A program made the translations under genes and the position numbers. Shown in pieces: positions 15,148 to 23,641 of a DNA stretch of 64,000 nucleotides; the stretch's first letter is position 1, and each line of letters starts with the position of its first letter. The stretch comes from Cocleimonas flava (GTDB lineage: Bacteria > Pseudomonadota > Gammaproteobacteria > Thiotrichales > Thiotrichaceae). The notes under the pieces are model-generated. The model saw nothing but the letters and a program-made list of their open reading frames with translations, made no database searches and was not told the DNA's origin. Location of the stretch: contig NZ_SMFQ01000003.1 in the NCBI RefSeq assembly GCF_004339015.1, forward strand, positions 992,001 through 1,056,000. Direction: 5' to 3'.

Positions 15148-16917
15148 ATGAATCAACCTAATAAAGAGATACAAGCGATCAGTGACAGTTGTCAGGATTC
15201 CGTATCGCAATACAAAGCTATTGACCATGCATTTAAAGCTAACCTTGCAAAATTCACCTTTGGATTAAGTCCTGCAGGGCTTTTACGCGATTATTTTGAT
15301 TGGGCTTCGCATCTGGCACTGTCACCAGGAAAGCAATTAGAGCTCACTGAAAAAGAGTTTCAAAAAGGCGCCAAGCTGTTACGTTACTCTATTCAATCTG
15401 CGTTAAACCCTGATTTAGAGCCTTGTATAAAGCCACTACCTCAGGATCACCGCTTTACGGATAAGGGCTGGCAGTCCTGGCCTTATAATATTTATTACCA
15501 ATCTTTTTTGTTGAACCAGCAATGGTGGCACAACGCTACGACAGATATTGATGGCTTGTCCAACAAGAGTGAAAATGTCATTTCATTTATCGCCAGACAA
15601 ATACTGGATAAATGGGCGCCCTCTAACTTCCCTTTGTTGAACCCTGAAATTACACGCGAAACTTTTTCATCATTTGGTGCAAACCTTGTTCAGGGTGAAA
15701 AAAATCTACTGGAAGATGCAGATAGATTAATTGCAGGCAAACCTGCTGCTGGTATTGAAAATTTCGCTGTGGGACAAAACCTTGCGATCACACCCGGCAA
15801 AGTGGTTTACCAGAACCATTTAATTGAATTAATTCAATATACGCCAACTACCAAAAAAGTGTATGCCGAGCCAATTTTGATCGTACCTGCGTGGATAATG
15901 AAATATTACATATTGGATCTATCCGCTGAAAATTCGATGGTGAAATACCTCGTCGATAAAGGGCATACCGTGTACATGATTTCATGGCGCAACCCAGGCT
16001 CTGAAGACAGAGAATTGCATCTGGAAGATTACCGTCGCATGGGACCTATGGCCGCTTTAGATGCTATTTCATCCATAATTCCCGATCAGAAGATACATGC
16101 GACTGGCTATTGTCTGGGTGGCACATTGCTCTCTATTGCCGCGGCTGCAATGGCACGCGATGGTGATGATCGTCTTGCCTCAATGACAACCTTAGCGACA
16201 CAAGTTGATTTTACTGAAGCGGGGGAATTGACCTTATTTATTGGTGAAAGCGAAGTATCTTATCTTGAAGATATGATGCAGGAACAAGGCTATCTTGATG
16301 GCTACCAAATGGCTGGGGCTTTCCAGATATTACGTTCAAATGATTTGGTTTGGTCACGCATGGTACACGATTACATGCTGGGTAAACGCCGTCCTATGAA
16401 TGATTTAATGGCATGGAATACAGACCTTACCCGTATGCCTTATAGAATGCATTCTGAATACCTCCGTAAGTTATTTTTAAATAACGATCTTGCCAGTGGA
16501 CGCTATCAAGTAAGCGGTCGTCCTGTGGTCATCAAAGATATTCATACTCCAATATTTGCGGTTTCTACGGTTAAGGATCACGTCGCACCGTGGAAATCAG
16601 TCTACAAAATAAATCTATTGGCTGATGCTGATGAAGTCACTTTTGTGCTCACCAGTGGTGGTCATAATGCCGGTATCGTTAGTGAGCCTGGTCATCCTCA
16701 TCGTAAATTTCAGGTGGCGACCCACTATGAAGGTGAAACCTATATTGATCCAGACACATGGCAACAGGAAACACCTTATCAAGAGGGTTCCTGGTGGCCA
16801 GTTTGGGAACAATGGTTATGTGAACGTTCATCTAAAAAAACCGAAACGCCAACCATGGGAAATGCGGAATACCCTCCCCTCATGGATGCCCCGGGTAAAT
16901 ACGTAATGATGACGTAA
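15148..16917 (+). CDS. phaC: Class I poly(3-hydroxyalkanoate) synthase PhaC
   Basis: Polymerises (R)-3-hydroxybutyryl-CoA into PHB at the granule surface, releasing CoA. 589 residues, the usual class I length, with an N-terminal PhaC_N domain (about residues 30-210, including the AITPGKVVYQN segment) and a C-terminal alpha/beta catalytic domain. The lipase-like box is GYCLGG (Cys near residue 326); the Asp in VSTVKDHVAPW and the His in SGGHNAGIVS complete the triad. IVPAWIMKYYILDL matches the conserved class I core. fabI follows after 60 bases. The upstream region carries the putative PHB operator. Confidence 0.93.
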   Translation: MNQPNKEIQAISDSCQDSVSQYKAIDHAFKANLAKFTFGLSPAGLLRDYFDWASHLALSPGKQLELTEKEFQKGAKLLRYSIQSALNPDLEPCIKPLPQDHRFTDKGWQSWPYNIYYQSFLLNQQWWHNATTDIDGLSNKSENVISFIARQILDKWAPSNFPLLNPEITRETFSSFGANLVQGEKNLLEDADRLIAGKPAAGIENFAVGQNLAITPGKVVYQNHLIELIQYTPTTKKVYAEPILIVPAWIMKYYILDLSAENSMVKYLVDKGHTVYMISWRNPGSEDRELHLEDYRRMGPMAALDAISSIIPDQKIHATGYCLGGTLLSIAAAAMARDGDDRLASMTTLATQVDFTEAGELTLFIGESEVSYLEDMMQEQGYLDGYQMAGAFQILRSNDLVWSRMVHDYMLGKRRPMNDLMAWNTDLTRMPYRMHSEYLRKLFLNNDLASGRYQVSGRPVVIKDIHTPIFAVSTVKDHVAPWKSVYKINLLADADEVTFVLTSGGHNAGIVSEPGHPHRKFQVATHYEGETYIDPDTWQQETPYQEGSWWPVWEQWLCERSSKKTETPTMGNAEYPPLMDAPGKYVMMT

Positions 16918-16976
16918 TCTGCAGACTGCACTTAAAAAAATTATCACTTATCACATGTACAAAGGAATTATTTAAA

Positions 16977-17753
16977 ATGGACGCCTCACTCCCCTTACTA
17001 AAAGGTAAAAAAGGAATCGTAGTCGGCATTGCTAACGAAAATAGTATTGCTTATGGCTGCGCAAAAGAAATACATAATACAGGTGCTGAACTACTACTAG
17101 GTTACGGCACTGAAAAGTCTGAACCTTATATTCAACCATTATTAGCAGATCTAGGTAACCCTGATTTAGTACTGTGTGATGTTACCGACGATGAACAACT
17201 GGAAAACTTATTTCAGCATGCTAAGGACAAATGGGGAAAAATAGATTTTCTGGTACATTGCATTGCATTTTGTCCAAAGGATGATTTATTTGGCAGGGTA
17301 ACCGATTGCTCTCGTGAAGGATTTAAAATAGCGATGGATATTTCCTGCTATTCCTTTATTCGTATGGCACATCTTGCTGAACCTCTTATGACAGATGGCG
17401 GCACATTGTTGACCATGACCTATTACGGATCTGAAAAAGTGGTTCCTAATTACAACATCATGGGGCCTGTTAAAGCTGCGTTGGAATCATCGGTGCGTTA
17501 CCTCGCCAGTGATCTCGGCTCTAAAGGCATTCGTGTACACGCCTTATCACCCGGCCCTATTAAAACGCGTGCAGCAAGTGGTATCGATCATTTTGAGGCT
17601 CTACTTAATGCAAGTGCTGAGCACACACCTATTCAACAACAAGTGACCATCGAAGATGTGGGTGATGTGGCTGTTGGCATGATTAGCGACTCAGCAAAAT
17701 CTCTAACGGGTCACATCGCATACGTCGATTCTGGTTACCATATTTTAGGTTAA
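16977..17753 (+). CDS. fabI: Enoyl-[acyl-carrier-protein] reductase FabI
   Basis: NADH-dependent reduction of trans-2-enoyl-ACP, the last step of each fatty-acid elongation cycle. 258 residues of SDR fold with the FabI-specific start KKGIVVGIANENSIAYGCAK, the DVTDDEQL segment and the active-site pair in YNIMGPVKAALES (Tyr-x6-Lys), ending in GHIAYVDSGYHILG. AAGGA lies about 10 bases upstream. It lies 60 bases after phaC, so fatty-acid and PHB metabolism may be co-regulated. A second fabI elsewhere in the genome is possible, since essential fabI is seldom linked to phaC. Confidence 0.9.
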   Translation: MDASLPLLKGKKGIVVGIANENSIAYGCAKEIHNTGAELLLGYGTEKSEPYIQPLLADLGNPDLVLCDVTDDEQLENLFQHAKDKWGKIDFLVHCIAFCPKDDLFGRVTDCSREGFKIAMDISCYSFIRMAHLAEPLMTDGGTLLTMTYYGSEKVVPNYNIMGPVKAALESSVRYLASDLGSKGIRVHALSPGPIKTRAASGIDHFEALLNASAEHTPIQQQVTIEDVGDVAVGMISDSAKSLTGHIAYVDSGYHILG

Positions 17754-17764
17754 TGTTGATTGTT

Positions 17765-17792
17765 ATTTGTTTAAAAAATTTTTTAAACAAAT
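17765..17792. repeat. Perfect 28-bp AT palindrome
   Basis: ATTTGTTTAAAAAA (17765-17778) is mirrored exactly by its complement (17779-17792), with part of the arm repeated again at 17793-17801. It lies 12 bases after fabI and about 65 bases before the export operon. With no GC-rich stem it is a weak terminator; a regulator site or cruciform is possible. Confidence 0.75.
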
Positions 17793-17857
17793 TTTAAACA
17801 AAATGATGACTCATTTCTTTATTTCACTTTTTATTTTTATTCCTGGGGTCCTATCCT

Positions 17858-18922
17858 ATGAGCACTAAATCCACACTAAAAACAATCAGTACCGTGGTCA
17901 TTCTGGCATTAGTCGCCGGTGGTGGATGGTATGCCTGGCAAGTTCTAAAATCGGATGAAATTCCGGAAAAACTAGAACCTTACTCAGAAGTCATTAATGA
18001 GGTAAAAAGCCATATTAAAACGACTGAAGAATTGCCTGATTATATTGCTTCAGGTAATGGACGTATCGAAGCGACAGAATATGATATCGCCACAAAAATT
18101 GCAGGTCGTTTAACTAAGGTTCTCGCTGAAGAGGGAGATACGGTAGAAGCTGGCCAAACGCTTGCTGTGATTGATACTGATGACCTTAATGCGCAACTAC
18201 GCGAAGCAAATGCCAGTTATAAAGAGGCTGTTGAAGCACGTAAATACGCGATAGCAATTGTTGAGCAATATAAGAGTGAACTGACTTATGCGCAGACTGA
18301 ATTACGCCGATTCCTTGAATTGTCGAAAAAAGGTCATGTCTCACAAGAAAATGTTGACCAGAAACGGACTGCTTTTAAATCAGCCGATGCCGCACTTAAA
18401 GCTGCCAATATCAAAGTCGTTCAATCTGCATCTGGCATAGAAGCTGCAGAAGCACGCATTCAAAGATTAAAGGCGAATATTGATGACAGCACACTTAAAG
18501 CGCCTATAAAAGGTCGTGTACTTTATCGACTTGCAGAACCCGGAGAAGTCCTTGCCAGTGGTGGTAAAGTCATGACAGTTCTGGATTTAACAGATGTTTA
18601 TATGAGTATTTTTCTTCCTACTGCCGAGGCTGGCAAAGTCACTATAGGCGCTGAAGCTCGTATGATTATTGATGCTATTCCTCAATACACGATTCCCGCA
18701 AAAGTAACCTTTGTTGCTGCGGAAGCACAGTTCACCCCGCGTTCTGTGGAAACTCGCGCTGAACGTGACAAATTGATGTTCCGCGTTAAGGTGAAAATTG
18801 ATTCTGCCTTACTTAAAAAGCATATCCAAAAAGTAAAAACAGGTGTGCCCGGCGTTACATATATTTCACTCGATCCTGAAAAAGGATGGACGGATAAATT
18901 AGAGTTGAGACTTCCTGAATGA
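17858..18922 (+). CDS. HlyD-family membrane fusion protein (YhiI-like)
   Basis: Periplasmic adaptor of an ABC export system, 354 residues. One N-terminal membrane helix (about residues 10-27, [16 protein letters not shown]) is followed by a lipoyl/biotinyl half ([34 protein letters not shown]), a long coiled-coil hairpin (residues 115-205), the second lipoyl half ([24 protein letters not shown]) and a beta-barrel region. Its stop overlaps the start of the next gene by ATGA. With the two following genes it matches the yhiI-rbbA-yhhJ arrangement of enterobacteria. Substrate unknown. Confidence 0.88.
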   Translation: MSTKSTLKTISTVVILALVAGGGWYAWQVLKSDEIPEKLEPYSEVINEVKSHIKTTEELPDYIASGNGRIEATEYDIATKIAGRLTKVLAEEGDTVEAGQTLAVIDTDDLNAQLREANASYKEAVEARKYAIAIVEQYKSELTYAQTELRRFLELSKKGHVSQENVDQKRTAFKSADAALKAANIKVVQSASGIEAAEARIQRLKANIDDSTLKAPIKGRVLYRLAEPGEVLASGGKVMTVLDLTDVYMSIFLPTAEAGKVTIGAEARMIIDAIPQYTIPAKVTFVAAEAQFTPRSVETRAERDKLMFRVKVKIDSALLKKHIQKVKTGVPGVTYISLDPEKGWTDKLELRLPE

Positions 18923-21798
18923 ATTCAGAGGACACATCTGTTATCGAGGTTAATGACACCGATAACAATGCCGTTAAAATTCAAAACTTAACGCATTGTT
19001 ATGCGGAGAATCATGCATTAGATGATATTAACCTGGATTTACCTGCCGGATGCATGGTGGGTTTAATCGGCCCTGATGGCGTGGGAAAATCCACACTGTT
19101 AGCGCTGATTGCGGGTGCACGAAAAATCCAGACAGGTGAGATACAAGTACTAGACGGTAATATGAAAAGCAGTCGTTTTCGTTCGACTATTTCTCCTCGT
19201 ATTGCCTATATGCCGCAAGGTTTGGGTAAAAACCTTTACCCTACTTTATCGGTGTTTGAAAACGTGGATTTCTTTGGTCGTCTGTTTGGTCAAAGCCGAA
19301 AAGAACGTAAACAACGGATTACAGATTTACTTGAAAGTACCGGACTAGAAGCCTTTGCTGATCGCCCTGCGAATAAACTATCAGGCGGGATGAAACAGAA
19401 GCTCGGTTTGTGTTGCGCATTGATTCATGACCCACAATTACTCATTCTGGATGAGCCAACTACCGGGGTCGATCCGCTCTCAAGACGTCAGTTCTGGGAG
19501 TTAATCGATCGCATTCGTAGTCGTGAAAAAGACATGAGTGTCTTGGTCGCAACGGCTTACATGGAAGAAGCGAATAACTTCGACTTTTTAGTCGCTATTG
19601 ATGATGGAAAAGTAATCGGCACCGGTGCGCCCGAAGCATTAAAAACCCAAACAAATCAGGACACTCTGGATGAAGCCTTTATTTCATTACTTCCAGAAGA
19701 GAAGCGTCACGACCATAAGCAATTGGTTGTTCCGCCACGAGAAAAAGCTGATGGGAAAATAGAAGCCGCCATTACTGCGACCGATCTGACGAAACGTTTT
19801 GGTGATTTCACTGCGGTCGATAAAGTCAGCCTAAACATAGAGCGCGGTGAAATATTCGGTTTTCTCGGTTCCAACGGCTGCGGCAAAACCACTACCATGA
19901 AAATGTTGACTGGTTTACAACCTGTAACCAGCGGAGAAGCCTTGTTATTCGGTAAAAAGGTAGATGCCAATAATATTGAAACACGCAAACGCGTGGGTTA
20001 TATGTCGCAGGCATTCTCGCTTTACAATGAATTAACGGTGCAGCAAAACTTAATGCTTCATGCGCGCCTATTTCATTTACCCCCGAATAAAATCAAACCA
20101 CGCATCAAACAATTAACCGAACGTTTTAATCTTGGTGAATACAGTGATGACTACCCTTCTGAGTTACCTTTAGGTATCCGTCAGCGACTTTCTTTAGCGG
20201 TTGCGGTGGTTCATGACCCCGATATTTTGATACTCGATGAACCAACATCAGGCGTTGACCCTGTTGCACGCGATAATTTTTGGGAGCTACTAATCGAGTT
20301 ATCACGCGACCAAGGTGTGACAATATTTATCTCTACCCATTTCATGGATGAAGCAGCACGGTGTGACAGAATATCGTTGATGCATGCGGGAAAAGTACTT
20401 GCCAGTGATACGCCTGCCGCATTACGCGAGTCACGTAATGCGGATACTCTTGAAGAGGCTTTTATTGCTTATCTGGAAGAAGCGGTAACAAAATCGTCTA
20501 AATCTAACAAGAAAAATGACAACGCCGTATCCAGTAAGAATAAACAAAACGCTGATATAAAAGACATAAATAACGATGAACAAAGTGACAAGGCGCTTGA
20601 TAAAGAAAATACGGATTCTTCACCACTCGTTTCAAGCACAATCCAGAAAAGTGACATTAAGCCACCCAAAGCATTCAGCCTTTTGCGCTTATTTGGCTAT
20701 GCACACCGGGAAACACTAGAGTTATGGCGTGACCCTATTCGTCTTACTTTCGCTTTACTTGGCTCTATCATCCTGATGTTTATCCTTGGTTATGGCATTA
20801 CCTTAGATGTTGAAGATCTCAGTTTCGCCGTACTGGATCACGACCAAACACCTGAAAGTCAAAGCTATATTGAGAATTTATCCGGTTCTCGTTATTTCAT
20901 TCAAAGAGCAGATATAAAAGACTCCGATGAACTCGATAGAAGAATGCGCAGCGGTGAACTCAGCTTTACTGTAGAAATTCCTCCTAACTTTGGCCATCAA
21001 TTAAAACGCAGTAGAGCACCTGAAGTAGCAGTAAGGGTTGATGGTTCAATGCCTTTTAGAGCAGAAACAATATCTAGTTATCTTACTGCCAACCACCTCG
21101 CTTATTTGAGTGATTTGTCATTACGAACTTATGGGATTGTGCCCACTCTGGTTCCCGCTGATATAGAATCCCGGTATCGCTACAATCAGGACTTTAAGAG
21201 TCTAGAAGCAATGGTACCTGCAGTCATACCCTTGTTACTGGTATTTATTCCCGCCATTTTAATGGCTTTGGGTGTGGTTCGTGAAAAGGAACTCGGTTCA
21301 ATCACCAACCTTTATGTTACCCCCGTTACCAGACTGGAATTTTTAATAGGTAAACAATTGCCTTACATTTTAGTCAGTATGGTGAGTTTCTTTGGTCTTG
21401 TAATGCTCGCTATCTTTATCTTTGGTGTGCCTTTAAAAGGCAGCTTTTTCGCCTTAAGTCTACTTGCGCTGTGTTATGTGACAGCAACCACAGGTATTGG
21501 CTTATTAATTTCAGCTTTTACTAATACACAAATTTCGGCGCTAGCTGGAACTGCTGTCATCATATTAATGATAGCGGTAAATTTCTGTGGACTGATTGAT
21601 CCTGTCGCATCACTGGAAGGCGCTGGCGCCATTATTGGAAAATTGTTCCCCACCACTTACTTTCTTGAAGCAAGTCGTGGTGCATTCAATAAAGCCCTTG
21701 GTCTATCTGACCTCTCTCAATACTTTCTTCCGATGATTGCATTCATTCCTGTGCTGACAATTGTTAGCGTTTTCTCACTACGTAGTCAGGACAGATGA
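18919..21798 (+). CDS. RbbA-like ABC transporter: two ATPase domains fused to a permease
   Basis: 959 residues. First ATPase (about residues 15-245) with [20 protein letters not shown] and [13 protein letters not shown]. Second ATPase (about 285-515) with GSNGCGKTT, a changed signature [11 protein letters not shown] and [13 protein letters not shown] charged Lys/Asp/Asn linker (540-585) leads to an ABC-2 permease with the periplasmic domain after helix 1 and five helices near the C-terminus (about 750-950). This is the architecture of RbbA, first described as ribosome-associated and now placed with membrane export systems. The next gene starts one base after its stop. Confidence 0.9.
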   Translation: MNSEDTSVIEVNDTDNNAVKIQNLTHCYAENHALDDINLDLPAGCMVGLIGPDGVGKSTLLALIAGARKIQTGEIQVLDGNMKSSRFRSTISPRIAYMPQGLGKNLYPTLSVFENVDFFGRLFGQSRKERKQRITDLLESTGLEAFADRPANKLSGGMKQKLGLCCALIHDPQLLILDEPTTGVDPLSRRQFWELIDRIRSREKDMSVLVATAYMEEANNFDFLVAIDDGKVIGTGAPEALKTQTNQDTLDEAFISLLPEEKRHDHKQLVVPPREKADGKIEAAITATDLTKRFGDFTAVDKVSLNIERGEIFGFLGSNGCGKTTTMKMLTGLQPVTSGEALLFGKKVDANNIETRKRVGYMSQAFSLYNELTVQQNLMLHARLFHLPPNKIKPRIKQLTERFNLGEYSDDYPSELPLGIRQRLSLAVAVVHDPDILILDEPTSGVDPVARDNFWELLIELSRDQGVTIFISTHFMDEAARCDRISLMHAGKVLASDTPAALRESRNADTLEEAFIAYLEEAVTKSSKSNKKNDNAVSSKNKQNADIKDINNDEQSDKALDKENTDSSPLVSSTIQKSDIKPPKAFSLLRLFGYAHRETLELWRDPIRLTFALLGSIILMFILGYGITLDVEDLSFAVLDHDQTPESQSYIENLSGSRYFIQRADIKDSDELDRRMRSGELSFTVEIPPNFGHQLKRSRAPEVAVRVDGSMPFRAETISSYLTANHLAYLSDLSLRTYGIVPTLVPADIESRYRYNQDFKSLEAMVPAVIPLLLVFIPAILMALGVVREKELGSITNLYVTPVTRLEFLIGKQLPYILVSMVSFFGLVMLAIFIFGVPLKGSFFALSLLALCYVTATTGIGLLISAFTNTQISALAGTAVIILMIAVNFCGLIDPVASLEGAGAIIGKLFPTTYFLEASRGAFNKALGLSDLSQYFLPMIAFIPVLTIVSVFSLRSQDR

Positions 21799-21799
21799 T

Positions 21800-22921
21800 A
21801 TGAAACATCGTGGCAATATCCTACAACTTGGCATCAAGGAATTACGCAGTCTATGGCGCGATAAAGCATTGTTATTATTTGTTGCTTTTGCATTTACCGG
21901 CTTAATTTATGTCGTTTCATCTGCTACCTCTCAAGAGTTGAATAACGCCCCAATCGCAGTCGTGGATGAAGACCAGTCTCCTTTATCAAAACGCATCATC
22001 AATGCTTTTTACGGTCCTTATTTTAAGACGCCTGATATCATCTCACTGCCTGAAGTTGACCCTGCGATGGATAATGGTAGTTACACTTTTGTGATCAATA
22101 TACCGCCCTACTTTGAGCGTGATGTTCTGGCAGGCAAGCAGCCCGACTTACAAGTGAATATCGATGCTACACGAATGACACAGGCATTCATCGGCGACGG
22201 ATATATTCAAAATATCATTGGAACTGAAATCAACGAGTTTGTGAAAGGCTATCGTGCGACGTACGTGTACCCTGTTCAGCTAACGAGTAGAATTAAATTT
22301 AATCCGAACCTGACCAGTGTCTGGTTTGGAAGTGTGATGGAGCTGATGAATGTCATCACCATGATTTCTATCATTCTAACTGGCGCAGCGGTCATTCGCG
22401 AACGTGAACACGGTACGCTGGAGCATCTATTGGTAATGCCACTCACGCCATTTGAAATTGTTGTCGCCAAAATCTGGGCTAATGGCCTGGTGATATTACT
22501 CGCAGCGGCTTTCTCCCTGTTTGTGGTGATTGAAGGCTTTTTGCATGTGCCAATTCACGGCTCAGCAGCCCTGTTCTTATTCGGCGCAGCGATTCATCTA
22601 TTTGCGACAACATCCTTGGGTATTTTATTGGGAACTCAAGCGCGAACCATGCCTCAACTTGGTCTATTGATCATCTTGATTCTACTGCCCCTACAAATGT
22701 TATCTGGCGGTATCACACCCAGAGAGAGCATGCCTGATATCGTGCAAAACATTATGCTGGTTGCGCCCACCACGCACTTCGTTAAATTTGCACAGGCGAT
22801 ACTTTATAGGGGCGCGGGTTGGGAAGTTGTTTGGCCTTATTTCCTGGCATTACTCGCCATAGGTACCGTATTTTTTCTTTTTGCATTGGCGCGCTTCCGT
22901 AAATCTGTGGCTCAAAGCTAA
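21800..22921 (+). CDS. ABC-2 permease (YhhJ-like)
   Basis: Partner permease of the RbbA-like protein, 373 residues from the ATG at 21800 (one base after the previous stop; a longer frame overlapping rbbA has no ribosome site). First helix near residues 20-40 (ALLLFVAFAFTGLIYVVSS), a periplasmic domain to about 175, then five helices (MELMNVITMISIILTGAAVI to the end), with the ABC-2 motif REREHGTLEHLLVMPLTPFE. It contains ISLPEVDPAMDNGSYTFVINIP, typical of the YhhJ/YbhR group. A dispersed repeat with T-run follows 70 bases after the stop. Confidence 0.88.
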   Translation: MKHRGNILQLGIKELRSLWRDKALLLFVAFAFTGLIYVVSSATSQELNNAPIAVVDEDQSPLSKRIINAFYGPYFKTPDIISLPEVDPAMDNGSYTFVINIPPYFERDVLAGKQPDLQVNIDATRMTQAFIGDGYIQNIIGTEINEFVKGYRATYVYPVQLTSRIKFNPNLTSVWFGSVMELMNVITMISIILTGAAVIREREHGTLEHLLVMPLTPFEIVVAKIWANGLVILLAAAFSLFVVIEGFLHVPIHGSAALFLFGAAIHLFATTSLGILLGTQARTMPQLGLLIILILLPLQMLSGGITPRESMPDIVQNIMLVAPTTHFVKFAQAILYRGAGWEVVWPYFLALLAIGTVFFLFALARFRKSVAQS

Positions 22922-22991
22922 GTCGAGCTCAGCTATGTTCTAACAAGAAACTCTATACAGTAAGATCAATGTAAATAGATAGATAGTAGGT

Positions 22992-23020
22992 CACCCCCCT
23001 ACTTATAAGGAGTTTTTCTT
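22992..23020 (+). repeat. C-rich dispersed repeat, copy 8
   Basis: CACCCCCC, TACTT, ATAAGGAG, T5-CTTTTT. It follows the export operon in its own direction and could serve as its terminator, though the stem is weak. Confidence 0.75.
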
Positions 23021-23110
23021 TTTGACAAAGGGCTATCTATGCCAGACCTTTACCATTAGAATATTTGATAATAAACATCATTGAAATCTTCTTATCTAAC
23101 TGGCATCTTT

Positions 23111-23611
23111 ATGAATAACAACCCTTATGAACCACCACAATCAAACGTATCTGGCTCTGCCGGAGACCTGAGCATCAGACCTAAATCACCTAAGGTAATC
23201 GGAATTATTTTATTAATTTTTTCGATTTTAGGATTACTTAGCATGGCGTCGCTTATTTTCTCCATGTTCGCAATTACAGACGAGACGTTAAAAGCGAGCA
23301 TGTTCCCTTACGGAGAAACCTATTCATTAGTTACTTTTGTGATTGGTGCAATCTCTACCCTATTTGCTTTTTATATTTCGATTTTACTCATTAAATATAA
23401 AGATAAAGGAAGACGATTCTTCAATTATCTGATGATTTATAGCGTTATTTCATCAATTATATCATTAGGTTATATTCTATTTTTTGTACTAGACGATTTT
23501 ACATCCAGTGTTGCAATTTCAGCCATAACCAGCACAGCGTTAGGCTTAGCTCTGTATTTAATCATTTGGTACATCATCAATAAACCAAAGGTAAAAGCTA
23601 GCTTAAACTAA
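23111..23611 (+). CDS. Hypothetical membrane protein with NPYEPP start motif
   Basis: 166 residues from the ATG at 23111, where the typical opening MNNNPYEPPQSNV of a widespread family of small membrane proteins begins; the longer frame from a TTG at 23081 is unlikely. About four hydrophobic segments follow (residues 30-55, 70-92, 105-125, 135-155). No function is known for the family. It stands alone between the export operon and the converging formate dehydrogenase operon, whose last gene ends 30 bases away on the other strand. Confidence 0.75.
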   Translation: MNNNPYEPPQSNVSGSAGDLSIRPKSPKVIGIILLIFSILGLLSMASLIFSMFAITDETLKASMFPYGETYSLVTFVIGAISTLFAFYISILLIKYKDKGRRFFNYLMIYSVISSIISLGYILFFVLDDFTSSVAISAITSTALGLALYLIIWYIINKPKVKASLN

Positions 23612-23641
23612 CTGAGAAACTCTCCTTTGTTAATGTAAGAT

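Noticed and set aside
16892-16917. TACGTA near the end of phaC as a further PHB operator for fabI
   Set aside because: It lies in coding sequence and lacks the CCACA and second-box parts of the pattern.
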